This document shows, in pieces, positions 11,520 to 20,023 of a DNA stretch of 64,000 nt (positions within the stretch are counted from its first letter, which is position 1; every line of letters starts with the position of its first letter). Origin of the DNA: Streptomyces sp. S.PB5 (lineage in GTDB: Bacteria > Actinomycetota > Actinomycetes > Streptomycetales > Streptomycetaceae). A model generated the notes under the pieces. That model ran no database searches. It saw only the letters and a list, made by a program, of their open reading frames with translations, and was not told the origin of the DNA. The position numbers were made by a program, and so were the translations under genes. The DNA lies in the NCBI RefSeq assembly GCF_030403745.1, contig NZ_JAQMWP010000009.1, forward strand, positions 124,001 to 188,000, in the 5' to 3' direction.

Positions 11520-11731
11520 GGTGTGAGTTCCCCTCCTCAACTGGGCGTACGGCGGTCCTGGTTTGCCGGGAGTCGACCGGCGTGACCGGTACGCCACTTT
11601 GCAGCCTCTCGTGGGCTGTGAAGCCACCACAAGGACGCCTACGGGGCGGAATCGGCCATATCGGCCATGGGGTGCGCGTGAAGGGTGCGGCAGGGTTGCG
11701 GTGATTTCCGGACTTCTGCGTGGACAGGCGC

Positions 11732-11802
11732 TTGTGCGGACGCGTGTGCTGACGTGTGCGCTTTCGCGTGTGCGGATGTGTGTGCGGATGTGTGTTCTGA
11801 CG
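11732..11802. repeat. Imperfect GTGTGCGGAY repeats in the protease-glgP gap
   Basis: The 385-bp region between the divergent protease and glgP genes (11520-11904) holds no gene that I can support. Within it, about 70 bp consist of degenerate 10-12-bp units built on GTGTGCGGAT, GTGTGCTGAC and GTGTTCTGAC. The rest should contain promoters for both genes. The repeats could be a regulator array or slippage-prone filler. Confidence 0.55.
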
Positions 11803-11904
11803 CGCCGTGGTTCCGGAGCCGTCTCACCGATACCGTCGATGTCGACGACGGGACGCACAACGCGGTGCGTCCGCTTCCGCACGCCTGACGAGGTGGCAGT
11901 GCCC

Positions 11905-14523
11905 ATGAAGGCTATCCGTCGCTTCACCGTCCGCCCCGTACTCCCCGAGCCGCTCCGCCCCCTGAGCGACCTGGCGCGCAACCTGCGCTGGTCCTGGCAT
12001 GCGGAGACCCGCGACCTCTTCCAGTCCGTCGACCCGGAGTGCTGGACCGCTTCGGGCTGTGATCCCGTACGCCTCCTGGGCGACGTGCCGCCCCGGCGCC
12101 TTGCGGAGCTGGCGGAGGACCGCCGCTTCCTGCGCCGCCTGACGGCCGTGGCCGACGATTTGCAGGACTACGTCTCCGGCGACCGCTGGTACCAGACACA
12201 GACGGGCGAACTCCCGGCGGCCGTGGCCTACTTCTCGCCGGAGTTCGGCATCACGGCGGCCCTCCCGCAGTACTCCGGCGGTTTGGGAATCCTGGCCGGC
12301 GACCATCTGAAGGCGGCCAGTGACCTGGGCGTTCCGCTGATAGGCGTGGGTCTGCTCTACCGCCACGGCTACTTCCGCCAGTCGCTGTCCCGGGACGGCT
12401 GGCAGCAGGAGCACTATCCGGTCCTCGACCCCAACGAGCTGCCGGTGGCCCTGCTGAGGGAGCCGGACGGCACGCCGACACAGGTGTCGTTGGCCCTGCC
12501 CGGCGGCAAGCAGCTGCATGCGCGGATCTGGCTGGCCCAGGTGGGCCGGGTACCGCTGTTGATGCTCGACTCGGACGTCGAGGAGAACGACCTCGGCGAG
12601 CGGGGAGTGACCGACCGGCTGTACGGCGGTGGCAGTGAGCACCGGCTGCTGCAGGAGATGCTGCTGGGGATAGGCGGGGTGCGGGCGGTACGGACGTACT
12701 GCCGACTGACGGGACATGCCGCGCCCGAGGTCTTCCACACGAACGAGGGGCATGCGGGGTTCCTCGGCCTGGAGCGGATCGCCGAACTCTGCGATCAGGG
12801 GCTCGACTTCGACGCGGGGCTGGAGGCGGTGCGGGCGGGGACGGTCTTCACGACCCACACGCCCGTCCCCGCCGGCATCGACCGGTTCGACCGTGAGTTG
12901 GTGGCCCGACACTTCGGCGCGGACGCGGAGTTGCCGCGTATCGACGTCGAGCGGATTCTGCAGCTGGGGATGGAGACGTACCCGGGTGGCGAGCCGAATC
13001 TGTTCAACATGGCGGTGATGGGGCTGAGGTTGGGGCAGCGGGCGAACGGTGTCTCGCTGTTGCACGGGCATGTGAGCCGGGAGATGTTCTCGGGTTTGTG
13101 GCCGGGATTCGACCCCGACGAGGTGCCGATCACGTCCGTGACGAACGGGGTGCATGCCCCGACGTGGGTGGCGCCGGAGGTCTTCCGGCTCGGGGCCCGG
13201 CAGATCGGCGCCCAGCGGACCGAGGACGCGCTGACGGTGGGCGGTTCGGATCGTTGGGACGCGGTGGCGGAGATCCCGGATCAGGACATCTGGGAACTGC
13301 GGCGGGTGCTGCGCGAGCAGCTGGTGACGGAGGTGCGGGAGCGGCTGCGGGTGTCGTGGCGCCAACGGGGTGCGGGTACGGCCGAGTTGGGGTGGATCGA
13401 CGGGGTGCTTGACCCGGACGTCCTGACGATCGGATTCGCGCGCCGGGTCCCGTCGTACAAGCGGCTGACGCTGATGCTGCGCGACCGGGACCGGTTGATG
13501 GACCTGCTGCTGCACCCTGAGCGGCCCATCCAGATCGTGGTCGCGGGGAAGGCGCATCCGGCGGACGACGGCGGAAAGCGGCTTGTGCAGGAGCTGGTGC
13601 GGTTCTCGGACGACCCGAGGGTGCGGCATCGGATCGTGTTCCTGCCGGACTACGGCATGGCGATGGCGCAGAAGCTGTATCCCGGGTGCGACATCTGGCT
13701 GAACAACCCGCTGCGGCCGCTGGAGGCGTGCGGGACGAGCGGGATGAAGGCGGCACTGAACGGCTGCCTCAACCTGTCGGTCCTGGACGGTTGGTGGGAC
13801 GAGTGGTTCCAGCCGGACTTCGGGTGGGCGATCCCGACGGCGGACGGTACGGGGACGGATCCTGACCACCGGGATGATGTGGAGGCGGCGGCGCTGTACG
13901 ACCTGCTGGAGCAGCGGGTGACGCCCCGGTTCTATGAGCGGGGGCAGGGTGGGCTGCCGGATCGGTGGATCGAGATGGTCCGCCAGACGTTGACCTTGCT
14001 GGGGCCGAAGGTGCTGGCCGGGCGGATGGTCCGGGACTACGTGGAGCGGCTGTACACCCCGGCCGCGCATGCCCACCGTGCGATGACTCCGGATCTGGCG
14101 CGGGAGCTGGCGGGGTGGAAGGCGCGTGTGCGGGGGTCTTGGTCGGCGGTGACTGTCGACCATGTGGAGACGTCGGTGGCTACGGCTACCGCGGAGCTGG
14201 GGTCGACGCTCGGGCTCCGGGTGCGGGTGGGGCTCGGTGGGCTGAATCCCGAGGATGTCGAGGTACAGGCCGTGTCGGGGCGGGTGGACGAGGAGGACCG
14301 GATCGCGGACGGTGCGACTGTGCCGCTGAAGCCTGTCGGGGGGCCGGATCCTGAGGGGCGGTGGGTGTACGAGGGGCCGCTTGCGCTGGATCGGACGGGG
14401 CCGTTCGGGTACACGGTGCGGATTCTGCCGTCGCATCGGCTTCTTGCGTCCGGGGCGGAGCTGGGGTTGGTGGCTGTGCCTTCGGAGGATGTGGTGGAGG
14501 GGGCGGGGGTGTTGATGCGGTGA
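11905..14523 (+). CDS. glgP: Alpha-glucan (glycogen/maltodextrin) phosphorylase
   Basis: Releases glucose-1-phosphate from alpha-1,4-glucan ends (GT35, pyridoxal phosphate dependent). The 872 residues from ATG 11905 (GTG 11899 is possible; GAGGTGG upstream) start with a DUF3417 domain (LRPLSDLARNLRWSWHAETR), then the phosphorylase core with NEGHAGF, SVTNGVHAPTW and the PLP-lysine region EACGTSGMKAALNG near residue 610. The type resembles the short archaeal/actinobacterial phosphorylases rather than E. coli MalP. It is monocistronic and divergent from the protease gene, but works on the product of the glgE operon with GlgX. Confidence 0.95.
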   Translation: MKAIRRFTVRPVLPEPLRPLSDLARNLRWSWHAETRDLFQSVDPECWTASGCDPVRLLGDVPPRRLAELAEDRRFLRRLTAVADDLQDYVSGDRWYQTQTGELPAAVAYFSPEFGITAALPQYSGGLGILAGDHLKAASDLGVPLIGVGLLYRHGYFRQSLSRDGWQQEHYPVLDPNELPVALLREPDGTPTQVSLALPGGKQLHARIWLAQVGRVPLLMLDSDVEENDLGERGVTDRLYGGGSEHRLLQEMLLGIGGVRAVRTYCRLTGHAAPEVFHTNEGHAGFLGLERIAELCDQGLDFDAGLEAVRAGTVFTTHTPVPAGIDRFDRELVARHFGADAELPRIDVERILQLGMETYPGGEPNLFNMAVMGLRLGQRANGVSLLHGHVSREMFSGLWPGFDPDEVPITSVTNGVHAPTWVAPEVFRLGARQIGAQRTEDALTVGGSDRWDAVAEIPDQDIWELRRVLREQLVTEVRERLRVSWRQRGAGTAELGWIDGVLDPDVLTIGFARRVPSYKRLTLMLRDRDRLMDLLLHPERPIQIVVAGKAHPADDGGKRLVQELVRFSDDPRVRHRIVFLPDYGMAMAQKLYPGCDIWLNNPLRPLEACGTSGMKAALNGCLNLSVLDGWWDEWFQPDFGWAIPTADGTGTDPDHRDDVEAAALYDLLEQRVTPRFYERGQGGLPDRWIEMVRQTLTLLGPKVLAGRMVRDYVERLYTPAAHAHRAMTPDLARELAGWKARVRGSWSAVTVDHVETSVATATAELGSTLGLRVRVGLGGLNPEDVEVQAVSGRVDEEDRIADGATVPLKPVGGPDPEGRWVYEGPLALDRTGPFGYTVRILPSHRLLASGAELGLVAVPSEDVVEGAGVLMR

Positions 14524-14759
14524 CCGTGGATCAGCCCCCTCCAGATAGCCGCTGGGGATGCCTCCGCGGATGACCTCGGACAGGACCTGGGGCGCCTTGC
14601 TCGTCACCTCTTGGATGTCCAGGGAGGAGAGGAACGAGGCGGCCCGGGGCACTTCGGCCACGGAGCGGTAGCCGCAGACCGTGCCGGTGCCGTCCTCGGG
14701 TAAGGGGCAAGGGACAGGTCCATTGATCGCCTCCGGTGGACCGGTGCGAAGATGCTTCC

Positions 14760-15062
14760 ATGCCCGAGTACACGATCAGCACAGCCGACGGCGACGACTG
14801 GCCGGCCCTTGGTGTGAGCCTCGCCGCCGTGCTGCGGCCCAGGTCGTTCGAGTGCGAGGTCGTCGAGGACTCGGAGGTGCTCACGTTCCGCACCGGCGCT
14901 GCGACCGTCAGCGCGTCCTGGGAGCTGCTCGGTACGTGGTACGTCGATGTCGAGGATGTGCCGTCACTGGAGACGGCCGATCTCATCGTCGCCGAGATGG
15001 CACGGCAGCTCGCCGAGGCGACGGGGCGGCAAGCCGTGCAGCATCGGATCACTGATCACTGA
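14760..15062 (+). CDS. Small acidic hypothetical protein (100 aa)
   Basis: I do not recognise this family. ATG 14760 opens a 100-residue frame with high GC third positions; residues MPEYTIS and the later EDSEVLTFRTG suggest a small alpha/beta fold, with no signal or membrane segment. The C-terminus ends HRITDH within a 7-bp tandem repeat (ATCACTG three times, 15049-15069) that also supplies the stop codon, so the end of the protein may vary by slippage. Confidence 0.6.
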   Translation: MPEYTISTADGDDWPALGVSLAAVLRPRSFECEVVEDSEVLTFRTGAATVSASWELLGTWYVDVEDVPSLETADLIVAEMARQLAEATGRQAVQHRITDH

Positions 15063-15123
15063 TCACTGACCGCTCCGAATCGGGCCGCTCCGACTGGGCG
15101 GCGCCCGGTTACGCCCTGGCGGA

Positions 15124-15663
15124 CTACTCCTCCTCCGCCCCGCTCAACCTCCGCAACACCACCCCGCACCGCCGCGCATACGCATGCTGCAACCCCCGCG
15201 TAGCCACTCCGCCCGCCTTCGCGTACCACTTCGCGGCCCGGCTGAACGCGGACACCGTCAGCCACACCGTCCCGTCCCCGGTCCGGTCCACCACGAACGC
15301 CTCCTCCCCGCACTCGGGATGGCCGGAAAGCGTTCCGTACGCCCACCCGGCGCGCCGGGGCTCCTCCACGGTCCACACCACGCGGCACGGTGCCTTGATC
15401 ACGCCGGCCAGGGTCACCGTGACGTCGACATCCGGTGCCGCGCGTTCCGCCGTCGCGTCGATGCCCACGCCCATCGCCCGGTGCATCTCCCAGGTGAGGA
15501 CCGCTTCGGCGGCGCGGCGGAAGACGGACTCGCCCTCGCCGATGCGGGTGCGGACGTGGAGGGGGTGGAAGTCCGGTGGGCAGAAGCCCGGTTTGCGGGT
15601 GGCGCCTACGTCGGCGTATGTGAAGTCGTTCGACGGATCGATCGCGGGCTCTTTCGACGGCAT
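15124..15663 (-). CDS. DUF1990 family protein
   Basis: A 179-residue cytoplasmic protein. The frame has FTYADVGATR near the start, then GFCPPDFHPLHVRTRIGEG and the later EECGEEAF/SAFSRAAKWYAK-type segments that mark DUF1990 (UPF0548), whose function is not known. ATG 15663 is preferred over TTG 15672. It is followed on the plus side by no partner; the next minus-strand gene, an M4 protease upstream, has its own terminator in between. Confidence 0.85.
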   Translation of the reverse strand: MPSKEPAIDPSNDFTYADVGATRKPGFCPPDFHPLHVRTRIGEGESVFRRAAEAVLTWEMHRAMGVGIDATAERAAPDVDVTVTLAGVIKAPCRVVWTVEEPRRAGWAYGTLSGHPECGEEAFVVDRTGDGTVWLTVSAFSRAAKWYAKAGGVATRGLQHAYARRCGVVLRRLSGAEEE

Positions 15664-15681
15664 GGGAAACAAGAGTAGGGC

Positions 15682-15712
15682 GGCACCCGGGAATGCCTTC
15701 GTCCCGGGTGCC
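15682..15712 (-). terminator. Terminator after the first M4 metallopeptidase gene
   Basis: A perfect 11-bp stem, GGCACCCGGGA with TCCCGGGTGCC, and a 9-nt loop lie 45 bp beyond the stop of the M4 gene at 15757 on the minus strand. Confidence 0.7.
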
Positions 15713-15756
15713 GCCCCCTGCCAGCCCTCTGCCGGCCCTCTGCCAACCCCCTCGGG

Positions 15757-17433
15757 TTAGCTGACGTTCACGGCCGACCAGGCCGCCGCGACCGTCGAGT
15801 ACTCCGTGCTGCCGGAGCCGTACAGGGCCGCCGTCGCGCTCAGGGTCGCCGTGCGGGCGCCCGCGTACGTGGTCGTCGACGTCATGTACTCCGTCAGCGC
15901 CTTGTACCAGATCTGGACCGCCTTGACGCGGCCGATGCCGGTGATGGTGGAGCCGTTGGACGTCGGGGAGTTGTACGACACCCCGTTGATCGTCTTGCTG
16001 CCGCTGCCCTCGCTCAGCAGGAAGAAGAAGTGGTTCGCCGGGCCCGACGAGTAGTGCACGTCCAGGTTCTTCAGGTTCGACGACCAGTAGTTGGCCGACG
16101 AGCCGTCCTTGCTCGGCTGGTCCATGTAACGGAGCGGCGTGCCGTCCCCGTTGATGTCGATCTTCTCCCCGATCAAGTAGTCGCCGACGTCATTCGAGTT
16201 CGCCGCGTAGAACTCGACCGCCGTGCCGAAGATGTCGGAGGTGGCCTCGTTCAGGCCGCCCGACTCACCGCTGTAGTTGAGGCCCGCGGTGTTCGACGTG
16301 ACGCCGTGGGTCATCTCGTGGCCGGCCACGTCGAGGGACGTCAGGGGCTTGGTGTTGCCCTCGCCGTCGCCGTACGACATGCAGAAGCAGGTGTCGGACC
16401 AGAACGCGTTGACGTACCCGTTGCCGTAGTGGACGCGGCTGTAGGCGGCGACGTTGTTGTTCTTGATGCCGAGGCGGCCGAAGGTGTTCTTGTAGAAGTC
16501 CCAGGTGGTCTGGGCACCGTAGGCGGCGTCGACGGCGGCGCTCTGGTCGCTGGAGGAGCTGGAGGCCGCGCCGGTGCCCCAGGTGTCGTCCGCGTCGGTG
16601 AAGAGCGTGCCGGCCGAGGAGCTGGTGCTGCGGGCCTTGTTGTACGTCTTGTGGCCGCCGCGCGAGGTGTCGTACAGCTGGTACGTCGAGCCGGAGAGGA
16701 ACGTGCCGAGCGTCACCGTGCCGGAGTAGACGCTCTTGCCGGTGCCGGTCTCGATGCCCTGGTACTCGTAGAGCTTCTCGCCGGTGGCCGCGTCGGTGAT
16801 GACGTGCAGTTCGTTGGGGGTGCCGTCCTCCTGGAGGCCGCCGACGACGGTCTCGTAGGCGAGGGTCGGCTTGGAGCCGTTGCCCGCCCAGATCACCTTG
16901 CGGGGAGCCTCGGAGGCCTCGGTCTTCTCCGAGCCGGCCGCCTTGGCGAGGGTCAGCGCCTGCTTCTCGGCCTTGGCCACAGCAAGCGTCGGCTTCAGCG
17001 AGGCGACCTTGATGGTCTGCTTCGTCGCCTTGGTGACGCCCTGCGTGGTGCCCGACTTCGACTCGTGGACGACGAGGTCGCCGCCGAGGACCGGCAGGCC
17101 CGCGTAGGTGCGCTCGTAGCGGGTGTGCACGGTGCCGTCGGCGTCCTTGATGACGTCGCGGACGACCAGCTTCTCCTTGGCGCCGAGGCCTATCTCCTGG
17201 GCGGTGTCGCTCGCGGCGCTCTGCTGCTGCTTGATCAGCGCGGCACGCGCGGCCGGCGCGAGCGTGGTGGGGGCGGCCAGGGGCTTGGCGCCGGTGCTGG
17301 TGCCGGCGCTGTCCGCCGGGGTCTGGGCTGCGGCGCTGCCGGTGGTCAGACCGGTGGTCAGCAGGGCTCCGGCCGCGACAGCGGTGGCGATGGCCAGAGT
17401 GGTGCGCTTGTGACGCGCGTAGAGGGGGGTCAC
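15757..17433 (-). CDS. Secreted M4 (thermolysin-type) zinc metallopeptidase
   Basis: An exported neutral protease of 558 residues. GTG 17433 is supported by AAGGAG five bases upstream. The signal peptide has a KR n-region and a hydrophobic core ending SAAAQT near residue 37. An FTP/PepSY-type propeptide follows (VRDVIKDADGTVHTRYERTY, PVLGGDLVVH), then the catalytic domain with zinc motif HEMTH and the third ligand Glu in GGLNEATSD. It ends at SAVNVS without a P domain, unlike its neighbour. It is a close paralogue of the gene at 17681-19732; the proteins share long identical runs in the catalytic domain, so a tandem duplication is likely. Confidence 0.96.
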   Translation of the reverse strand: MTPLYARHKRTTLAIATAVAAGALLTTGLTTGSAAAQTPADSAGTSTGAKPLAAPTTLAPAARAALIKQQQSAASDTAQEIGLGAKEKLVVRDVIKDADGTVHTRYERTYAGLPVLGGDLVVHESKSGTTQGVTKATKQTIKVASLKPTLAVAKAEKQALTLAKAAGSEKTEASEAPRKVIWAGNGSKPTLAYETVVGGLQEDGTPNELHVITDAATGEKLYEYQGIETGTGKSVYSGTVTLGTFLSGSTYQLYDTSRGGHKTYNKARSTSSSAGTLFTDADDTWGTGAASSSSSDQSAAVDAAYGAQTTWDFYKNTFGRLGIKNNNVAAYSRVHYGNGYVNAFWSDTCFCMSYGDGEGNTKPLTSLDVAGHEMTHGVTSNTAGLNYSGESGGLNEATSDIFGTAVEFYAANSNDVGDYLIGEKIDINGDGTPLRYMDQPSKDGSSANYWSSNLKNLDVHYSSGPANHFFFLLSEGSGSKTINGVSYNSPTSNGSTITGIGRVKAVQIWYKALTEYMTSTTTYAGARTATLSATAALYGSGSTEYSTVAAAWSAVNVS

Positions 17434-17595
17434 ACAAGCTCCTTATGTGGGGAAGGTGAGAAGTTGTGCGGCGGGTGAGGGAAGAGTGACACCGAGGGCG
17501 CGTACATGTCAGGACCCCCAAGTGATGTTGGCCGAAAGGCGACTGTCCGGTAAACGTTTCGGGCGTGTGAACTCGCGTGACCGCACACCGCATGA

Positions 17596-17635
17596 GGGCG
17601 CCGCCCCGGGGAGTCGAACCACCGGGGCGGCGCCC
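17596..17635 (-). terminator. Strong terminator between the two M4 genes
   Basis: A perfect 14-bp stem, GGGCGCCGCCCCGG with CCGGGGCGGCGCCC, and a 12-nt loop lie 46 bp beyond the second M4 gene's stop codon. It separates the paralogues, so each is probably transcribed on its own. Confidence 0.8.
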
Positions 17636-17680
17636 TGTCGATCAGTCGCTCAGCCGTTCAGCCGTTCAGCACCTTCCGGG

Positions 17681-19732
17681 CTACGGGAAGGTGAGCGACC
17701 AGCTGTTGATGTAGCCGGTGTCCACGGCCGCGTTGTCCTGGACCCTCAACTGCCAGGTCCCGTTCGCGACTTCGGAGGACGCGTTCACCGTGTAGGTGGT
17801 GTTGAGGTTGTCCGTGCTGCCGCCGGTGCCGTACGCCTTCAGCGTGTACGCCGTGCCGTCGGGCGCGACCAACTGCACCTGGAGGTCACCGATGTAGGTG
17901 TGCACGATGTCGACCGCCACCGCGAGGTTCGACGGCGCGTTGCCCGTCCGGCCGGAGACCGTGATCGACGACGTCACCGCGGCGCCGTTGTCCGGAATCG
18001 ACACGTCGGTGCCGCTCTCGAAGGTGGTGCCGCCACCGCCGCCGCCACCGGGACGCGAACCGACCGCCACACCGGCCCAGGCGTTGGCGACCGCCGTGTA
18101 CTCGGCGCTCGTCGTGCCGTACAGCTCACCGGCCGCCGCGAGGGTGCCGGTACGGGCGCCCGCGTAGTTGGTGGTGGAGGTGAACTTGGTGGTCAGCGCG
18201 CGGAACCAGATCTTCTCCGCCTTGTCGCGGCCGATACCGGTGACCGGAAGCCCGTCCGCGGTGGGCGAGTTGTAGCTGACGCCGTTGATGGTCTTGGCGC
18301 CGCTGCCCTCGCTCAGGAGGTAGAAGAAGTGGTTCGCCGGACCGGACGAGTAGTGCACGTCGGCGTTGCCGATGCTGGACGTCCAGTTGTTGTACGACGA
18401 GCCGTCCTTGCTCGGCTGGTCCATGTAACGCAGCGGCGTGCCGTCGCCGTTGATGTTGATCTCCTCGCCGATGAGGTAGTCACCGACGTCGTTGGAGTTG
18501 TTGGCGTAGAACTCGACGGTCGTGCCGAAGATGTCGGACGTCGCCTCGTTCAGGCCGCCGGACTCACCGCTGTAGTTGAGCCCGGCCGTGTTCGAGGTGA
18601 GCCCGTGGGTCATCTCGTGCGCGGCCACGTCGATCGACGTCAGCGGGTTGGCGTTGCCCGAGCCGTCGCCGTACGTCATGCAGAAGCAGCTGTCGGACCA
18701 GAACGCGTTGACGTAGTTGTTGCCGTAGTGGACCCGGGAGTACGCCCCGACGCCGTCACCGCGGATACCGCTGCGCCCGTGCACGTTCTTGTAGTAGTCC
18801 CACGTCAGCGCGGCACCGTAGTGCGCGTCCGCCGCGGCCGACTCCAGGTTCGAGGCGGTGCCGTTGCCCCAGACGTCGTCCGAGCCGGAGAAGAGCGTGC
18901 CGGTGCCGGAGGTGCCGCGGTTGAGGTTGTACGTCTTGTGGTTGCCGCGCGCGCCGTCGGTGAGGTTGTACGTCGAACCCGACTGCGTGGTCGTGAGGTT
19001 GACCGTGCCCGAGTACACCGTGTTGCCGGTGCCGGTCTCGATGGCCTCCCACTCGTACAGCTTCTCGCCGGTCGCCGCGTCGGTGACGACGTGCAGCTCC
19101 TGCGGGGTGCCGTCGTGCTGGAATCCGCCCACGACCGTCTCGTACGCCAGTGTCGGCTTGCCGTCGGCCGCCCAGATCACCTTGCGCGGGGCGCGGTTGA
19201 CCTCGGGGCTCTTGGCGTCCTCGGCCTTGGCCGCCTTGAGGGCCTGGGTCCTGGCCTTGGCGGTGGAGACGGCGGCCGTGGTGGTGGCCGGCTTGATGGC
19301 GGCGCGGGTCGCCTTGACGACGGCCGCGGTCGCGTCGGCCTTCGTGGACTCGACGACCAGGTCGCCGCCGAGGACGGGCAGACCGTCGTAGGTGCGCTCG
19401 TAGCGGGTGTGGATCGTTCCGTCGCCGTCCTTGAGGACGTCACGGACGACCAGCTTCTCCTTGGCGCCCAGGCCGAGTTCCCTGGCCGTGTCCGCCTTGC
19501 CTGCGTTCGCCGTGCGTATCAGTTCGGCGCGCTGGGCGGGGCTCAGCTTGACCGACTCCGCGCCCGGAAGGACCTTGCCCGCAGCCGACGGTGCCTTCTC
19601 CGGTGCTGCGGTGGCGGCGCCCGTCTGGACGGCCGCGGCGATCAGGGCGGAAACACCGATGAGAGCGACAGCGGCCGCCTTGCGGTGGGGGGTGTGGGAG
19701 GTGCGTCTGTGGGAGGAACTCTCTCTCAACAC
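17681..19732 (-). CDS. Secreted M4 zinc metallopeptidase with C-terminal P domain
   Basis: An exported neutral protease of about 683 residues. GTG 19732 or TTG 19729 follows AGGAG directly; the frame runs on to 19813 but the extra 27 residues lack a ribosome site. It has a signal peptide ending near TGAATAAP, an FTP-type propeptide, and a catalytic domain with HEMTH and GGLNEATSD. After a Gly run (near residue 560) comes a proprotein-convertase P domain (DVSIPDNG, VDIVHTYIGDLQVQLVAPDG, YINSWSLTF). P domains usually aid folding or substrate binding. It is the tandem paralogue of the gene at 15757-17433, which lacks the P domain. Confidence 0.95.
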   Translation of the reverse strand: MLRESSSHRRTSHTPHRKAAAVALIGVSALIAAAVQTGAATAAPEKAPSAAGKVLPGAESVKLSPAQRAELIRTANAGKADTARELGLGAKEKLVVRDVLKDGDGTIHTRYERTYDGLPVLGGDLVVESTKADATAAVVKATRAAIKPATTTAAVSTAKARTQALKAAKAEDAKSPEVNRAPRKVIWAADGKPTLAYETVVGGFQHDGTPQELHVVTDAATGEKLYEWEAIETGTGNTVYSGTVNLTTTQSGSTYNLTDGARGNHKTYNLNRGTSGTGTLFSGSDDVWGNGTASNLESAAADAHYGAALTWDYYKNVHGRSGIRGDGVGAYSRVHYGNNYVNAFWSDSCFCMTYGDGSGNANPLTSIDVAAHEMTHGLTSNTAGLNYSGESGGLNEATSDIFGTTVEFYANNSNDVGDYLIGEEININGDGTPLRYMDQPSKDGSSYNNWTSSIGNADVHYSSGPANHFFYLLSEGSGAKTINGVSYNSPTADGLPVTGIGRDKAEKIWFRALTTKFTSTTNYAGARTGTLAAAGELYGTTSAEYTAVANAWAGVAVGSRPGGGGGGGTTFESGTDVSIPDNGAAVTSSITVSGRTGNAPSNLAVAVDIVHTYIGDLQVQLVAPDGTAYTLKAYGTGGSTDNLNTTYTVNASSEVANGTWQLRVQDNAAVDTGYINSWSLTFP

Positions 19733-20023
19733 TGACTCCTGCGTCTGCGGGCCGCGGATCGCGCGGCCGGGGGAGACCGGGCGGCTGGTGGGCCGGCCGG
19801 GCAGAACGGGCATTGCGCGTGCGGAAGTCCGGCCGCGGCACAGCTGTGTGCTGGTGCTGTGGGGTTGCTGTGTCGTGGCCGTGGGAAGAGTGGCAGGAGT
19901 TTGCGGTTTCTGTCAGGGGCGCGTCAGGAAGTTGGCCGGAAATCGTTCGTTGCCCGGATGGTCATGTTCGGTATGCGGGCAATTTGCCTGATCGTCAAGA
20001 ACACCGGGCCCGTGCCCCGAGGC

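Noticed and set aside
17596..17635. The terminator loop resembles a tRNA T arm (GGTTCGACTCC on the minus strand).
   Set aside because: No anticodon, D arm or CCA end fits around it; the 14-bp symmetric stem is better explained as a terminator.
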